Positions 1 through 8,431 of a stretch of 63,122 nucleotides of DNA are shown here, piece by piece (within the stretch, counting starts at the first letter, position 1; the number at the start of each line of letters is the position of its first letter). Origin of the DNA: CAZJWC01 sp964550125 (lineage in GTDB: Bacteria; Bacillota; Clostridia; Christensenellales; Borkfalkiaceae); contig CAZJWC010000007.1 of NCBI GenBank assembly GCA_964550125.1, positions 1 through 63,122 on the forward strand, given 5' to 3'. A program made the position numbers and the translations under genes. The notes under the pieces are model-generated. The model was not told the origin of the DNA. It saw only the letters and a list, made by a program, of their open reading frames with translations, and did not search any database.

Positions 1-15
1 CTGAGCTAAAGGCCC
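1..15 (-). tRNA. 5' end of a tRNA, truncated by the window edge
   Basis: Read on the minus strand from position 15 the sequence is GGGCCTTTAGCTCAG, the typical start of a tRNA: a 7-nt acceptor strand, T8, A9 and the start of a D-arm. A minus-strand promoter lies 50 bases upstream. The anticodon lies outside the window. The acceptor strand resembles tRNA-Ile, but the identity cannot be settled. Confidence 0.6.
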
Positions 16-65
16 TCAATACGGGACGTTGTGTCATAAATGTGTCACACACACAACGCTTGATT

Positions 66-94
66 ATTTTATTATATATTTAAATTTATGTCAA
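66..94 (-). promoter_or_regulatory. Promoter of the edge tRNA
   Basis: On the minus strand, TTGACA (94-89) is followed after 17 bases by TAAAAT (71-66), a near-consensus sigma-A promoter reading towards the tRNA. Between the expected start and the tRNA, CGTTGTGT (27-34) can pair with ACACAACG (51-58). Confidence 0.6.
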
Positions 95-240
95 CTAATT
101 TTTTAATGTTTTTCAAAAAAAATTTAGTAAAAATTTTTTCTACTTTTAATAACATTTTTCTACAAAAGTTGTCATATTTTCAAAGCAGTTGTAATGATAC
201 AATGTTTTAAATAAAAAAGCAAGCAAAAAAAGGGTTAAAA
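95..240. other. AT-rich intergenic region upstream of spoIIAA
   Basis: Very AT-rich sequence. I could not pick out a convincing sigma-H promoter, which is what drives spoIIA in Bacillus. TACAAT at 198-203 could be a -10 box but has no -35 at the right spacing. An AAGGG motif just before position 233 is the only ribosome binding site candidate for spoIIAA. Confidence 0.35.
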
Positions 241-549
241 ATGCAAATTTCTTCAAGAATATCAAATGGAACACTTTTTATTTTATTGAGTGGTGAACTG
301 GACGAATATAACGCAGGCAAATCACGAAATATCGTTGATAACCTAATTGACGATAATTCATATGTTGATAAAGTCATTTTCAACTTAGAGGAAGTAAAAT
401 TTATGGATTCAACGGGGATAGGTTTTTTAATAGGCAGATACAAAAGACTAAAAAGGTTAGGAATAGCGATGTTTTTGCAAAATCCCAACTTTTGTGCAGA
501 TAAAGTCTTATCAATAAGTGGAATTTATTCACTCATATCTAAAATTTAA
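241..549 (+). CDS. spoIIAA: Anti-sigma F factor antagonist SpoIIAA
   Basis: This 102-residue protein is a single STAS domain. The conserved phosphorylation site MDSTGIG is present with the serine at about residue 57. In the known system, dephosphorylated SpoIIAA binds SpoIIAB in the forespore and frees sigma F, while SpoIIAB phosphorylates SpoIIAA to inactivate it. It is the first gene of a three-gene operon: the spoIIAB ribosome binding site overlaps its stop codon. Length matches the family (about 115 residues). Confidence rests on the motif plus the invariant spoIIAA-spoIIAB-sigF order. Confidence 0.95.
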   Translation: MQISSRISNGTLFILLSGELDEYNAGKSRNIVDNLIDDNSYVDKVIFNLEEVKFMDSTGIGFLIGRYKRLKRLGIAMFLQNPNFCADKVLSISGIYSLISKI

Positions 550-559
550 GGAGATTTAT

Positions 560-1006
560 ATGGATAATTATATGAAACTACAATTTTTATCAAAATCGGA
601 AAACGAAATTTTTGCAAGAAACGCAGTAGGTGCTTTTTGCGTTCAACTTGAACCATCACTTGCAGAATTAAACGACATAAAAACGGCAGTAAGTGAGGCA
701 GTTACAAATGCAATAGTACACGGTTATCAAAAAAATAGTGGAAATGTAACAGTTGAGTGTGAAATTAAAAATAGCACAATCAATATTACTGTAAGTGATG
801 AGGGCGTAGGAATTGAGAACGTTGATGAGGCATTACAGCCATTTTTTACTACTTTGGCTGATGACGAGCGTTCGGGTATGGGATTTACGATAATCCAAAG
901 TTTTATGAACGAATTTTCAGTTGAATCCTCTCTTGGTAAAGGCACAAAAGTGTTTATGACAAAAAACATTGATAGGGATACGGTTGCAAAGTTAGATGTT
1001 GAGTGA
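560..1006 (+). CDS. spoIIAB: Anti-sigma F factor / serine kinase SpoIIAB
   Basis: This 148-residue protein is a GHKL-fold serine kinase that holds sigma F inactive and phosphorylates SpoIIAA. The N box is EAVTNAIVHGY (about residues 46-56), the G1 box DEGVGI (80-85) and the G2 box GMGFTI (106-111). The frame is open from 518, but I chose ATG 560. It has an AAGGAG site at 548-553, and the resulting N terminus (MDNYMKLQFLSKSENEIFAR) aligns with Bacillus SpoIIAB. The 3' end overlaps sigF by 11 bases, indicating translational coupling and matched amounts of the two partners. Confidence 0.95.
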   Translation: MDNYMKLQFLSKSENEIFARNAVGAFCVQLEPSLAELNDIKTAVSEAVTNAIVHGYQKNSGNVTVECEIKNSTINITVSDEGVGIENVDEALQPFFTTLADDERSGMGFTIIQSFMNEFSVESSLGKGTKVFMTKNIDRDTVAKLDVE

Positions 1007-1721
1007 TGAGGAAACGTTATTCTACATACAAAAGGCAAAGCAAGGAGAAGATAAGGCAAAGGAAGTACTGCTGACGCACAATACCCTCCTTTTAAAAAGT
1101 ATCATCAAAAGATATTTGAATAAGGGGGTTGAGTATGACGATTTATTTCAACTTGCCTCAATCGGTTTAATAAAAGCAATAAAGGGGTTTAACGAAGAAT
1201 TTGGCGTGAAGTTTTCAACATATGCCGTTCCTATGATAGCAGGTGAAATTAAAAGATTTTTGCGTGATGACGGAGATATAAAAGTTTCTCGTTCGCTAAA
1301 ACAACTTGCTAGAGAAATGAATAAGTTTATAGAAGAATATTCTTTAAAGAATAATAATTCACCCTCAATCAAGGAATTAGCAACAGAGTTTAAAATTGAC
1401 GAAAGTGAAGTGGTATTTACATTAGGTTCAACTAAAATGCCTATCTCAATTTACGAACAAAGCGACTATAAGGACGAAAAGACAAAGGAGTTGCTAGATA
1501 GACTTCCTATCGTGGATAATCAGGAGGAAATTCTTGATAAAATGGGACTTAAATCAGCACTGGATTCACTAGATAAAAGGTCAAGACAGATTATCATTTT
1601 GAGATATTATCGTGATATGACGCAAAGTCAGGTTGCAAAGGCGATAGGGGTATCGCAGGTTCAAGTTTCAAGACTTGAAAATAAAATTGTAGACGATATA
1701 AAAAAGATGATGCTTGGCTAG
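996..1721 (+). CDS. sigF: Forespore RNA polymerase sigma factor sigma F
   Basis: This 241-residue sigma-70 family factor has region 2 (DLFQLASIGLIKAIKGF, then FSTYAVPMIAGEIKRFLRDDG) and a C-terminal region 4 helix-turn-helix (MTQSQVAKAIGVSQVQVSRLE). The sequence alone could suit sigma F or sigma G. Its place directly after spoIIAA-spoIIAB makes it sigma F, the first forespore-specific factor. There is no clear ribosome binding site of its own. The start overlaps spoIIAB by 11 bases, as expected for coupled translation of a sigma factor and its antagonist. Confidence 0.94.
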   Translation: MLSDEETLFYIQKAKQGEDKAKEVLLTHNTLLLKSIIKRYLNKGVEYDDLFQLASIGLIKAIKGFNEEFGVKFSTYAVPMIAGEIKRFLRDDGDIKVSRSLKQLAREMNKFIEEYSLKNNNSPSIKELATEFKIDESEVVFTLGSTKMPISIYEQSDYKDEKTKELLDRLPIVDNQEEILDKMGLKSALDSLDKRSRQIIILRYYRDMTQSQVAKAIGVSQVQVSRLENKIVDDIKKMMLG

Positions 1722-1752
1722 AATATTTTATCCTTTCTTGCTCAATCTATTT

Positions 1753-1782
1753 GTATGAATAATACAAATTTTCCAGATAATA
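1753..1782 (+). promoter_or_regulatory. Candidate sigma-G promoter before spoVAC
   Basis: GTATG (1753-1757), 18 bases, then GATAATA (1776-1782). This matches the sigma-G consensus as I recall it (GHATR, N18, CATNHTA) except for the first base of the -10. It lacks the GG of sigma-F -10 elements. It lies in the 129-bp gap between sigF and spoVAC, and spoVA is a sigma-G operon in Bacillus. A 10-bp hairpin with one bulge (GAAAGG...CCTTTC, about 1803-1832) lies between this promoter and the gene. Confidence 0.5.
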
Positions 1783-1850
1783 CAAATAGTAAAAACGCTG
1801 ATGAAAGGGAAAGTGCGATTTCACCTTTCTCTCATAATGAGGACAAATAG

Positions 1851-2309
1851 ATGACAGGTATCAATAATCAAAATTATAATAAAAACTATTTAAATTATGT
1901 TAAGTCATTTTCTCCACCTACAAAGCATTTTAAAACTTGTTTCCGTGCCTTTATGGTAGGTGGTTTTATCTGCACGATAGGTCAATTTTGTAGATATACT
2001 CTTTTTTATCTTACAGGGCTTGACGGGGAGATTTTAGCCTCTTGCGTATCTATGATTATTATATTTTTAGGTTGTCTTTTAACTGGATTAGGTATATATG
2101 ACAGAATAGGCAAAAATGCAGGGGCAGGTTCGATAGTTCCAATTTCAGGATTTGCCAACTCAGTATGTTCTCCTGCTATGGAGTTTAAGACGGAAGGCTT
2201 AATACTTGGTATGGCATCAAAAATGTTTGTCATAGCAGGTCCTATTATTGTTTACGGTATTTTATCAGGTGTCAGTGTGGGAATTATTTATTATATTTTA
2301 GGTTTATAG
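1851..2309 (+). CDS. spoVAC: Stage V sporulation protein SpoVAC
   Basis: This 152-residue membrane protein is a component of the SpoVA channel. That channel moves dipicolinic acid into the forespore and releases it at germination. Several hydrophobic segments are visible (about residues 33-55, 63-83, 118-150), with a central GAGSIVPISGFANSV motif typical of the SpoVAC/SpoVAE family. GAGGACA precedes the ATG. It is the first gene of a spoVAC-spoVAD-spoVAE set. The spoVAA, spoVAB and spoVAF genes of Bacillus are absent here, as in many Clostridia. Confidence 0.93.
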   Translation: MTGINNQNYNKNYLNYVKSFSPPTKHFKTCFRAFMVGGFICTIGQFCRYTLFYLTGLDGEILASCVSMIIIFLGCLLTGLGIYDRIGKNAGAGSIVPISGFANSVCSPAMEFKTEGLILGMASKMFVIAGPIIVYGILSGVSVGIIYYILGL

Positions 2310-2317
2310 GTGCATAT

Positions 2318-3436
2318 ATGGGCAAACATACAATTTTTTTTAATAATAAACCACAAATATTTTCAACAGCATCTATCGCAGGTACGAAAGAGTGTGAAGG
2401 AATTATCGGTTCGTATGTTTCAAGACGCCTTGACGATGATATGTTTGGCGAAAGCACTTATGAAAAGGCAGAGTGCAAAATGCTGACTTATGTTATTGAT
2501 AAAGCCATTGCAAAGTCAAAACTTAAAAAAGACGATGTTGATATGATTGTTTCAGGGGATTTGCTTAATCAAATCATCTCATCTTCCTTTACAGCAAGGG
2601 ATTTTAATATTCCATTTATAGGAGTATATGGTGCTTGTTCTACAATGAGTGAGGCTCTTGCAATATCTGCCTGCTTAATAGACGGTGGTTATGTTGATAA
2701 TATTGTGGCAGGTACTGTAAGTCATTTTGCTACGGCTGAAAGGCAATATCGCTTTCCATTAGAATTAGGCACAACAAGACCACCTCAAGCACAATGGACG
2801 GTAACAGGTGCAGGTGCAACCTTAATTACTTCAAATAACCACATAAACAGAGTTGAACGAGGTGCAGAGGGAATAGGCTCAAATGACGATAAGGTAACAA
2901 CTTCGGGTAGGGAAAAGAGTTTTGAGGACGAAAGTTTAGAAAATAGAGAGGTTCTTAAAACTAGGAGAAAGGTAAAAATAACAACTGCGACCTTTGGTAA
3001 AGTTGTAGATTTTGGGGTTACAGATGTGAATAATATGGGGGCTGCAATGGCTCCTGCAGCAGCTGACACTATATTGATGCACTTTCAAGAAACTCAAAGA
3101 CCGATAGACTATTACGATATGATAGTTACGGGCGATTTAGGTGCGTTAGGAAGCAGATTGCTAAAAGATTTGATGTGGGAAAAGGGTTATGATATTTCAA
3201 AGCAACATATTGATTGTGGTGAAATTATTTATAAGGTAATTGAGGACGAATTTCAAGGTGGTTCGGGAGCAGGGTGTAGTGCCTGTGTTTTTAACTCGTA
3301 TATATATAAAAAGATGATAAACGAAGGTATAGATAGAGTGCTGTTTTGTGCAACTGGTGCATTGTTATCAACTATATCTTCAGGACAAGGAGAATCAATA
3401 CCCTGTATTTGCCACGCAGTTAGTTTAGAGGTGTAA
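2318..3436 (+). CDS. spoVAD: Stage V sporulation protein SpoVAD, with an internal insertion
   Basis: This 372-residue protein has a thiolase-like fold; in Bacillus SpoVAD binds dipicolinic acid and acts with the SpoVA membrane subunits. Family hallmarks are GDLLNQ (about 80-85), GACSTMSEA with the active-site-type cysteine at 107, ATAERQYRFP (138-147), MGAAMAPAAADT and GGSGAGCSA. It is about 35 residues longer than the roughly 338-residue Bacillus protein. The extra length is a charged segment (about residues 173-217) between two core strands. It starts 8 bases after spoVAC and is followed by spoVAE after 2 bases. Confidence 0.94.
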   Translation: MGKHTIFFNNKPQIFSTASIAGTKECEGIIGSYVSRRLDDDMFGESTYEKAECKMLTYVIDKAIAKSKLKKDDVDMIVSGDLLNQIISSSFTARDFNIPFIGVYGACSTMSEALAISACLIDGGYVDNIVAGTVSHFATAERQYRFPLELGTTRPPQAQWTVTGAGATLITSNNHINRVERGAEGIGSNDDKVTTSGREKSFEDESLENREVLKTRRKVKITTATFGKVVDFGVTDVNNMGAAMAPAAADTILMHFQETQRPIDYYDMIVTGDLGALGSRLLKDLMWEKGYDISKQHIDCGEIIYKVIEDEFQGGSGAGCSACVFNSYIYKKMINEGIDRVLFCATGALLSTISSGQGESIPCICHAVSLEV

Positions 3437-3438
3437 AT

Positions 3439-3819
3439 ATGGAAAGTTATACTGAAATTGCTTTTATGTTTTTAAAATGTTTTATAGTTGGTGGGTTGAT
3501 ATGTGTTGTAGCCCAAATTGTTATAAACAATACAAAGTTGACTTCGGGTAGAATTTTGGTGTTGTTTTTGGTTTCAGGAATAGTATTAACAGCACTTGGA
3601 TTATATCAGCCGTTGGTTGAATTTGCAGGTGCAGGTGCTACCGTTCCAATTTCAGGTTTTGGCTATTTGCTTGCAAAATCAGCGATGAAAGGGGCTGAAA
3701 TTGGACTTTTTGAGGCAATTACTTACCCACTTGCAGGAGCAAGTGCAGGTATAACAGCAGCAGTCGTATTTTCCTATATATTTGCCCTTATTTTTAAATC
3801 AAAAACAAAAAAGAATTAG
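3439..3819 (+). CDS. spoVAE: Stage V sporulation protein SpoVAE (SpoVAEb type)
   Basis: This 126-residue integral membrane protein is the last member of the spoVA set. Hydrophobic segments lie at about 5-30, 40-60 and 95-120. The motif GAGATVPISGFGYLL in the middle is shared with SpoVAC, showing that the two are paralogues. The ATG is 2 bases after the spoVAD stop, with GAGGTG upstream, so it is co-translated. Its role is as a subunit of the forespore dipicolinate channel in the inner spore membrane. Confidence 0.92.
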   Translation: MESYTEIAFMFLKCFIVGGLICVVAQIVINNTKLTSGRILVLFLVSGIVLTALGLYQPLVEFAGAGATVPISGFGYLLAKSAMKGAEIGLFEAITYPLAGASAGITAAVVFSYIFALIFKSKTKKN

Positions 3820-3846
3820 TATTCAATTTAAAGCATATATTTTTAT

Positions 3847-4512
3847 ATGTATGTGAGGAAGAAAAAAAGAAATATTAAAAGAATAGTAAAAATAACGATA
3901 TTACTAATCTTCATTTTTATCTTTGCAATGGTTATTGTTTGCCAAAACAATATTAAAGTTATGCTTATTAAGGCAAGCGAGGCAAGAACTAGAACTGTTA
4001 CGGCTGAGGCTATAAACGATGCTGTTTTAGTTACTTTATTACAAGAAGTAAAGTATGAAGATTTAGTTTTTATCGATAAGAATAATGAAGGTGAAATTGT
4101 TTCAATATCAGCAAACTCAAAAAAGATAAATAGTTTATCAAGGGAGATTACAAAAATTTCTTCAGGCTATCTTAAAGAGGCTATGTCGCAAGGGATTGAT
4201 TTGCCGTTAGGTTCGTTTACTGGGATTGAAATTTTATCTGGTTTTGGCTCAAAAGTCAATTTTAAGTTGGTATCAATAAGTGATGTAAAGTGTAAGTTTA
4301 TCTCTCGATTCTTAACGGTAGGTGTCAATCAAACTAGACACTCAATTTATTTAAACATAGTGGCTAATGTTTCTATAATTATGCCTAATGAAGACTTAAC
4401 CTTTTCTTCAATAAATGAGGTTTTGTTGTGTGAAAGCATAATTGTTGGCGATGTTCCGGATACTTATCTACAAACGGAGGAGTGGACTGACGCTTCTGAT
4501 TTTCTTTCATAG
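3847..4512 (+). CDS. yunB: Sporulation protein YunB
   Basis: This 221-residue protein has one N-terminal membrane segment (about residues 13-31) after a very basic start, and the rest probably faces outwards. YunB-family signatures are LPLGSFTGIEIL, NQTRHSIYL and, near the C terminus, VGDVPDTYL. The family is restricted to spore formers and needed for normal sporulation in Bacillus, but its biochemical role is unknown. It is 27 bases after spoVAE on the same strand, so it probably belongs to the same forespore operon. A new sigma-A promoter and T-box start right after it. Confidence 0.88.
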   Translation: MYVRKKKRNIKRIVKITILLIFIFIFAMVIVCQNNIKVMLIKASEARTRTVTAEAINDAVLVTLLQEVKYEDLVFIDKNNEGEIVSISANSKKINSLSREITKISSGYLKEAMSQGIDLPLGSFTGIEILSGFGSKVNFKLVSISDVKCKFISRFLTVGVNQTRHSIYLNIVANVSIIMPNEDLTFSSINEVLLCESIIVGDVPDTYLQTEEWTDASDFLS

Positions 4513-4533
4513 TTAAAAAGTTGCACAAATTGT

Positions 4534-4562
4534 TTGACTTATTTTTTAAAAACAAATATAAT
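4534..4562 (+). promoter_or_regulatory. Promoter of the pheST T-box operon
   Basis: TTGACT (4534-4539), 17 bases, TATAAT (4557-4562). The expected transcription start is near 4569, just ahead of the T-box stem I. Confidence 0.75.
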
Positions 4563-4568
4563 TATCAC

Positions 4569-4812
4569 AATGACTGTGAAAAAGACAGACGCATCAGTCT
4601 TCCTTTTTAGAGAGAAAAACTCATAGGCTGAAAGGTTTTTTATTTGAAGGATGCGTTATTCACTTTTGAGTTGGCTTTGTGAAAAATAAATTTAGTAATA
4701 AAGTCCGTTTTCTGCGTTAAAGAGTTAAAGGCAATTTATATTGCGAATTTAGGTGGTACAGCGTGAATTGAGTTTTTCGCCCTATGATTTTTCATAGGGC
4801 TTTTTATTTTAC
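4569..4812 (+). promoter_or_regulatory. T-box leader (phenylalanine) before pheS
   Basis: The antiterminator element AGGTGGTACAGCG (4751-4763) is a clear T-box match. It is followed by an intrinsic terminator, GCCCTATGA (4779-4787) pairing with TCATAGGGC (4792-4800) and then a T run. Upstream, ACGCATC and GATGCGT form a stem I helix. A TTC followed by A at 4659-4661 is a reasonable Phe specifier, but I cannot fix the specifier loop by eye. Uncharged tRNA-Phe is expected to stabilise the antiterminator and raise pheST expression. Confidence 0.88.
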
Positions 4813-4837
4813 AAACAACTTTTTAAAGGAGTTATAT

Positions 4838-5860
4838 ATGCAAGAGAAGGTAAATAATTTAAGAGAACAAATTATAAGTGCAATTTCTTCTGCCTCATCA
4901 AGCAAAGAGTTATATGAACTTAAAATGCGTTTTTTAGGTAGACAAGGAGAGGTTACCTCCCTTTTAAAAGGCATGAAAGATGTTCCTGCCGACCAAAGAC
5001 CTGTTTTAGGAAAGGTAGTAAACGAACTTTCAAAATGGGCAGAAAATGAGTTCGAGTCAAAGGAAGTTGAACTAAAAAAACTTGAACTTCAACAAAAGTA
5101 CGCAAGTGAGCAGATTGATATTTCAATGCCTGCAAAGTTTTCATCAACTGGTACTTTACACCCTAACACATTAGTTAAAAATGAATTAATCAATATATTT
5201 GCAGGTATGGGTTTTGAAATTTTTGAAGGACCTGAACTTGAAAACGACTACTACAATTTCGAGGCTTTAAATACTCCTGCCGACCACCCTGCTAGAGATA
5301 TGCAAGATACTTTTTATATTACTGAAAAAATCTTGCTTCGCACTCAAACTAGTGCAGGACAAATTCGTGTAATGGAAAACAAACAACCTCCCATTAAAAT
5401 TTTAAGTCCGGGTAAGGTTTATCGTTCGGACGATGACGCTACACACTCACCTATGTTTAGTCAAATGGAAGGTCTAGTTGTAGATAAAGGCATCACTTTA
5501 TGCGACTTAAAGGGTATGCTTGATGAATTTGCTAGAAATGTGTTTGACAGTAACACTAAAACTCGTCTACGCCCCTCGTATTTCCCCTTTACTGAGCCTT
5601 CAGTAGAAATTGATATTAGTTGTTCGGAGTGTGGTGGTAAAGGTTGTCATCTTTGTAAAGGAACGGGCTGGATTGAGGTTTTAGGTGCTGGTATGGTAAA
5701 TAGAAAGGTGCTTGAAAATTGTGGTATTGACCCTGATGTATATTCAGGTTTTGCGTTCGGTATGGGTATTGAAAGAATTGCTATGCTAAAATATGGCATC
5801 AACAATATGAAATATCTATTTGAAAATGACGTTCGTTTGTTAAAGCAATTCAAGTTCTAG
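4838..5860 (+). CDS. pheS: Phenylalanine-tRNA ligase alpha subunit
   Basis: This 340-residue class II synthetase subunit forms an alpha2-beta2 enzyme with PheT and charges tRNA-Phe. It has an N-terminal coiled-coil arm (residues 1-90). The catalytic core includes FTEPSVEID and the motif 3 segment GMGIERIAML near the C terminus. The CSECGGKGCHLCKGTGWIE stretch is the usual cysteine-rich loop of bacterial PheS. The frame is open from 4784, but that codon lies in the T-box terminator. ATG 4838 has AAAGGAG at good spacing and gives the family length. pheT follows after 13 bases. Confidence 0.96.
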   Translation: MQEKVNNLREQIISAISSASSSKELYELKMRFLGRQGEVTSLLKGMKDVPADQRPVLGKVVNELSKWAENEFESKEVELKKLELQQKYASEQIDISMPAKFSSTGTLHPNTLVKNELINIFAGMGFEIFEGPELENDYYNFEALNTPADHPARDMQDTFYITEKILLRTQTSAGQIRVMENKQPPIKILSPGKVYRSDDDATHSPMFSQMEGLVVDKGITLCDLKGMLDEFARNVFDSNTKTRLRPSYFPFTEPSVEIDISCSECGGKGCHLCKGTGWIEVLGAGMVNRKVLENCGIDPDVYSGFAFGMGIERIAMLKYGINNMKYLFENDVRLLKQFKF

Positions 5861-5873
5861 AAAGGAGAATACT

Positions 5874-8258
5874 ATGAAAGTAGCATTAAGTTGGTTAAAA
5901 GATTATGTTGATATAGATGTCTCAGCACAAGAATTACAAGAAAAACTATTCTCTTGTGGTTTTGAGGTTGAGGAGTTAATTTATATAGGAAGTGAAATAA
6001 ATAACTGTGTAGTTGGACAAATTACAAAAATTGAAAAGCACCCTGACGCTGATAAACTTTCAGTATGTCAAGTTAACCTTGGTGAAAAGGGTTGTGTTCA
6101 AATTGTAACTGCTGCGACAAATATGAAGGAAGGGGATAAAGTTCCTGTTGCTTTGGATAACTCTACTTTGCACGGTGGTGTAAAGATAAAAAAATGCAAA
6201 ATGCGTGGAGTTGATTCAATGGGTATGTTTTGTTCTGGTGAAGAATTTGGCATAAATGACGATTACTACCCTAATGCTGAAGTAAATGGACTACTAATTT
6301 TGGATAAAGATACGCCCCTTGGTGAAGATATTAAAAAGATAATCGGGCTTGACGACTATGTGTTTGATATTGGTGTAACAGCAAACAGACCTGATTGTCA
6401 ATGTGTTATTGGTATCGCAAGAGAGGTTGCAGCAGTTTTAGGTAAAAAAATCAAGTACCCTTCATTTGATTTTAAAACTGAAAACTTTAAAACTAGTGAT
6501 TTTGTTACTATAAATGTTGAAGCAAAAGATTTATGTCCTAGATATGTTGGGCATTATGTTAGTGATATAAAAATTGAACAATCTCCTCTATGGTTACGCC
6601 GTAGACTAGCTGTTGCAGGATTGCGTTCAATCAATAACATAGTTGATATTACAAACTTTGTATTGCTTGAAATGGGACAGCCTATGCACGCTTTTGATGT
6701 TTCAAATTTAGAAGATAATCAAATCAATGTTAGACGAGCAAAGGACGGAGAAAGGATAATCACTCTTGACAGTAAAGAGTTTACTCTAGATAGTTCAAAT
6801 CTAGTAATTTGTGATGGTAAAAAACCTGTGGCACTTGCTGGTATTATGGGTGGTTTGAATAGCGAAATTAAAGATACAACAAAAGCTGTACTTTTTGAGT
6901 CTGCAAAGTTTGCTAGAGATTGTATTAGAAAAACTTCAAGAAAACTTGGTCAACACTCTGATTCATCATTTAGATATGAAAAAGGAATTGACGCATATAC
7001 AAACTTGCTTGCCTCTCGTAGAGCATTACACTTGATAGATGAGTTGGGTTGTGGAAAAATTGCCTGTGAAAATGTTGACTTGTTCAGTGAGGACGGAAAG
7101 GCAAAAGTTATTCAAACAAAAATTTCAAAAATTAACTCAATTTTGGGTGTTGTAGTTCCTACTGAAAAGATTGTTGAAATTTTGCAAAGTTTAGAGTTCA
7201 AGGTAGAAGCAAACGGGGAGGATATTAAGGTTGAAGTTCCCTTGTATCGTGAAGATATTGACGGCTTCCCTGACCTTGCTGAAGAAGTTATTAGGATGTA
7301 TGGTTATGACCATATCGTGCCTACTTTTTTACCTACTGCAAAAATCACGAACGGTGGTTTAAACCAAGAACAAAAAAATGAAAATAGATTGAAGGAAATT
7401 TTAATTTCTCAAAATCTTAATGAGATTGTTACTTATTCTTTCATTTCTCCTAAGGATTACGAATTATTGCGTTTAAATGATGAAATTGAAAAATCTATAA
7501 AAATCAAAAACCCCATTGGAGAAGATTTGTCTTTAATGAGAAGAACTCTTGCTCCTTCAATGCTTAACACTATTGTTAGAAATTTACGTAGAGAAAATAA
7601 TAACGGTAGATTGTTTGAACTTGCAAAAACTTACAATACTGTAGAGTTGCCCTTAAAGGATTTGCCTAACGAAGATAGAACCCTTTGTATTGGTTTGTTT
7701 GGTAATAATGAAGATTTCTTCACTATGAAAGGTATAATTGAGTGTATTGCATTTATGTTCAACTTAAAGTTTGAGTATGAGCGTATAAACAAACCTTTCT
7801 TACATCCTGGTAAAACTGTAGCAGTTAAACTTGGCAATACACAAGTAGGTTATTTTGGTGAACTTGCTCCCGACATAGCCGAAGAACTTGCAGTTGATAA
7901 AAATGTAATACTTGCTGAGTTGAATTTTGAAGAACTCGCAAAAGTTATTAAAAATAGATATAAATTTTCACCTTTGCCTAAATTCAGTGAAGTAAAGAGA
8001 GATTTAGCACTTGTGGTTGATGAAAGTATGACCTGTGGTGAGATTATAAGTGTCATTAAGGCATCGGCAAAAACCATATCAAGTGTAGAACTCTTTGATG
8101 TTTATCGTGGAGAAAAACTTGGTAAAGATAAAAAGAGCATGGCGTTTACAATTACCTTTAAACCTAATGAGCAAGCGTTCACTCCTGAAAATATTGATAA
8201 CTATGTAAACAAAATTTTAAAGAATTTAAAAGAAAAATTAAATATCACTTTAAGATAG
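5874..8258 (+). CDS. pheT: Phenylalanine-tRNA ligase beta subunit
   Basis: At 794 residues this is the normal length for the long bacterial PheT. An N-terminal tRNA-binding EMAP-type domain (about 40-150, with KHPDADKLSVCQV) is followed by B3/B4 editing and B5 domains. The catalytic-like core is next, and a C-terminal FDX anticodon-binding domain (about 700-794, starting near FSPLPKFSEVKRDLAL) ends the protein. The AAAGGAG site lies just before ATG 5874. It is co-transcribed with pheS under the Phe T-box and ends at a strong terminator. Confidence 0.96.
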   Translation: MKVALSWLKDYVDIDVSAQELQEKLFSCGFEVEELIYIGSEINNCVVGQITKIEKHPDADKLSVCQVNLGEKGCVQIVTAATNMKEGDKVPVALDNSTLHGGVKIKKCKMRGVDSMGMFCSGEEFGINDDYYPNAEVNGLLILDKDTPLGEDIKKIIGLDDYVFDIGVTANRPDCQCVIGIAREVAAVLGKKIKYPSFDFKTENFKTSDFVTINVEAKDLCPRYVGHYVSDIKIEQSPLWLRRRLAVAGLRSINNIVDITNFVLLEMGQPMHAFDVSNLEDNQINVRRAKDGERIITLDSKEFTLDSSNLVICDGKKPVALAGIMGGLNSEIKDTTKAVLFESAKFARDCIRKTSRKLGQHSDSSFRYEKGIDAYTNLLASRRALHLIDELGCGKIACENVDLFSEDGKAKVIQTKISKINSILGVVVPTEKIVEILQSLEFKVEANGEDIKVEVPLYREDIDGFPDLAEEVIRMYGYDHIVPTFLPTAKITNGGLNQEQKNENRLKEILISQNLNEIVTYSFISPKDYELLRLNDEIEKSIKIKNPIGEDLSLMRRTLAPSMLNTIVRNLRRENNNGRLFELAKTYNTVELPLKDLPNEDRTLCIGLFGNNEDFFTMKGIIECIAFMFNLKFEYERINKPFLHPGKTVAVKLGNTQVGYFGELAPDIAEELAVDKNVILAELNFEELAKVIKNRYKFSPLPKFSEVKRDLALVVDESMTCGEIISVIKASAKTISSVELFDVYRGEKLGKDKKSMAFTITFKPNEQAFTPENIDNYVNKILKNLKEKLNITLR

Positions 8259-8264
8259 AGTAGA

Positions 8265-8288
8265 AAGATGGCCTATGCCATCTTTTTT
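8265..8288 (+). terminator. Terminator of pheST
   Basis: AAGATGGC (8265-8272), loop CTAT, GCCATCTT (8277-8284), followed by T residues. Confidence 0.9.
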
Positions 8289-8361
8289 ACTTTTTAAAAA
8301 GAAGTATGAAGATATTTTTCATAATAAATCAAAAACTTTTCTCACATAATACATAAAACAC

Positions 8362-8391
8362 TTGCTATTTTTAACTAAAAAGTATTAAAAT
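8362..8391 (+). promoter_or_regulatory. Possible typA promoter
   Basis: TTGCTA (8362-8367), 18 bases, TAAAAT (8386-8391). It is a moderate match in the 173-bp gap before typA. Confidence 0.4.
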
Positions 8392-8431
8392 ATTTGAGTT
8401 AGTAAATTTTTATTTTATAGGAGAACTCATT

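Noticed and set aside
211..230. AAGC repeat at the left end matching the one at the right end
   Set aside because: Only two units occur there, which is expected by chance in this sequence.
207..488. Minus-strand frame opposite spoIIAA
   Set aside because: Antisense shadow of spoIIAA without ribosome binding site or promoter.
4784..4837. Longer N terminus of PheS
   Set aside because: These codons lie in the T-box terminator. ATG 4838 has the ribosome binding site and the family N terminus.
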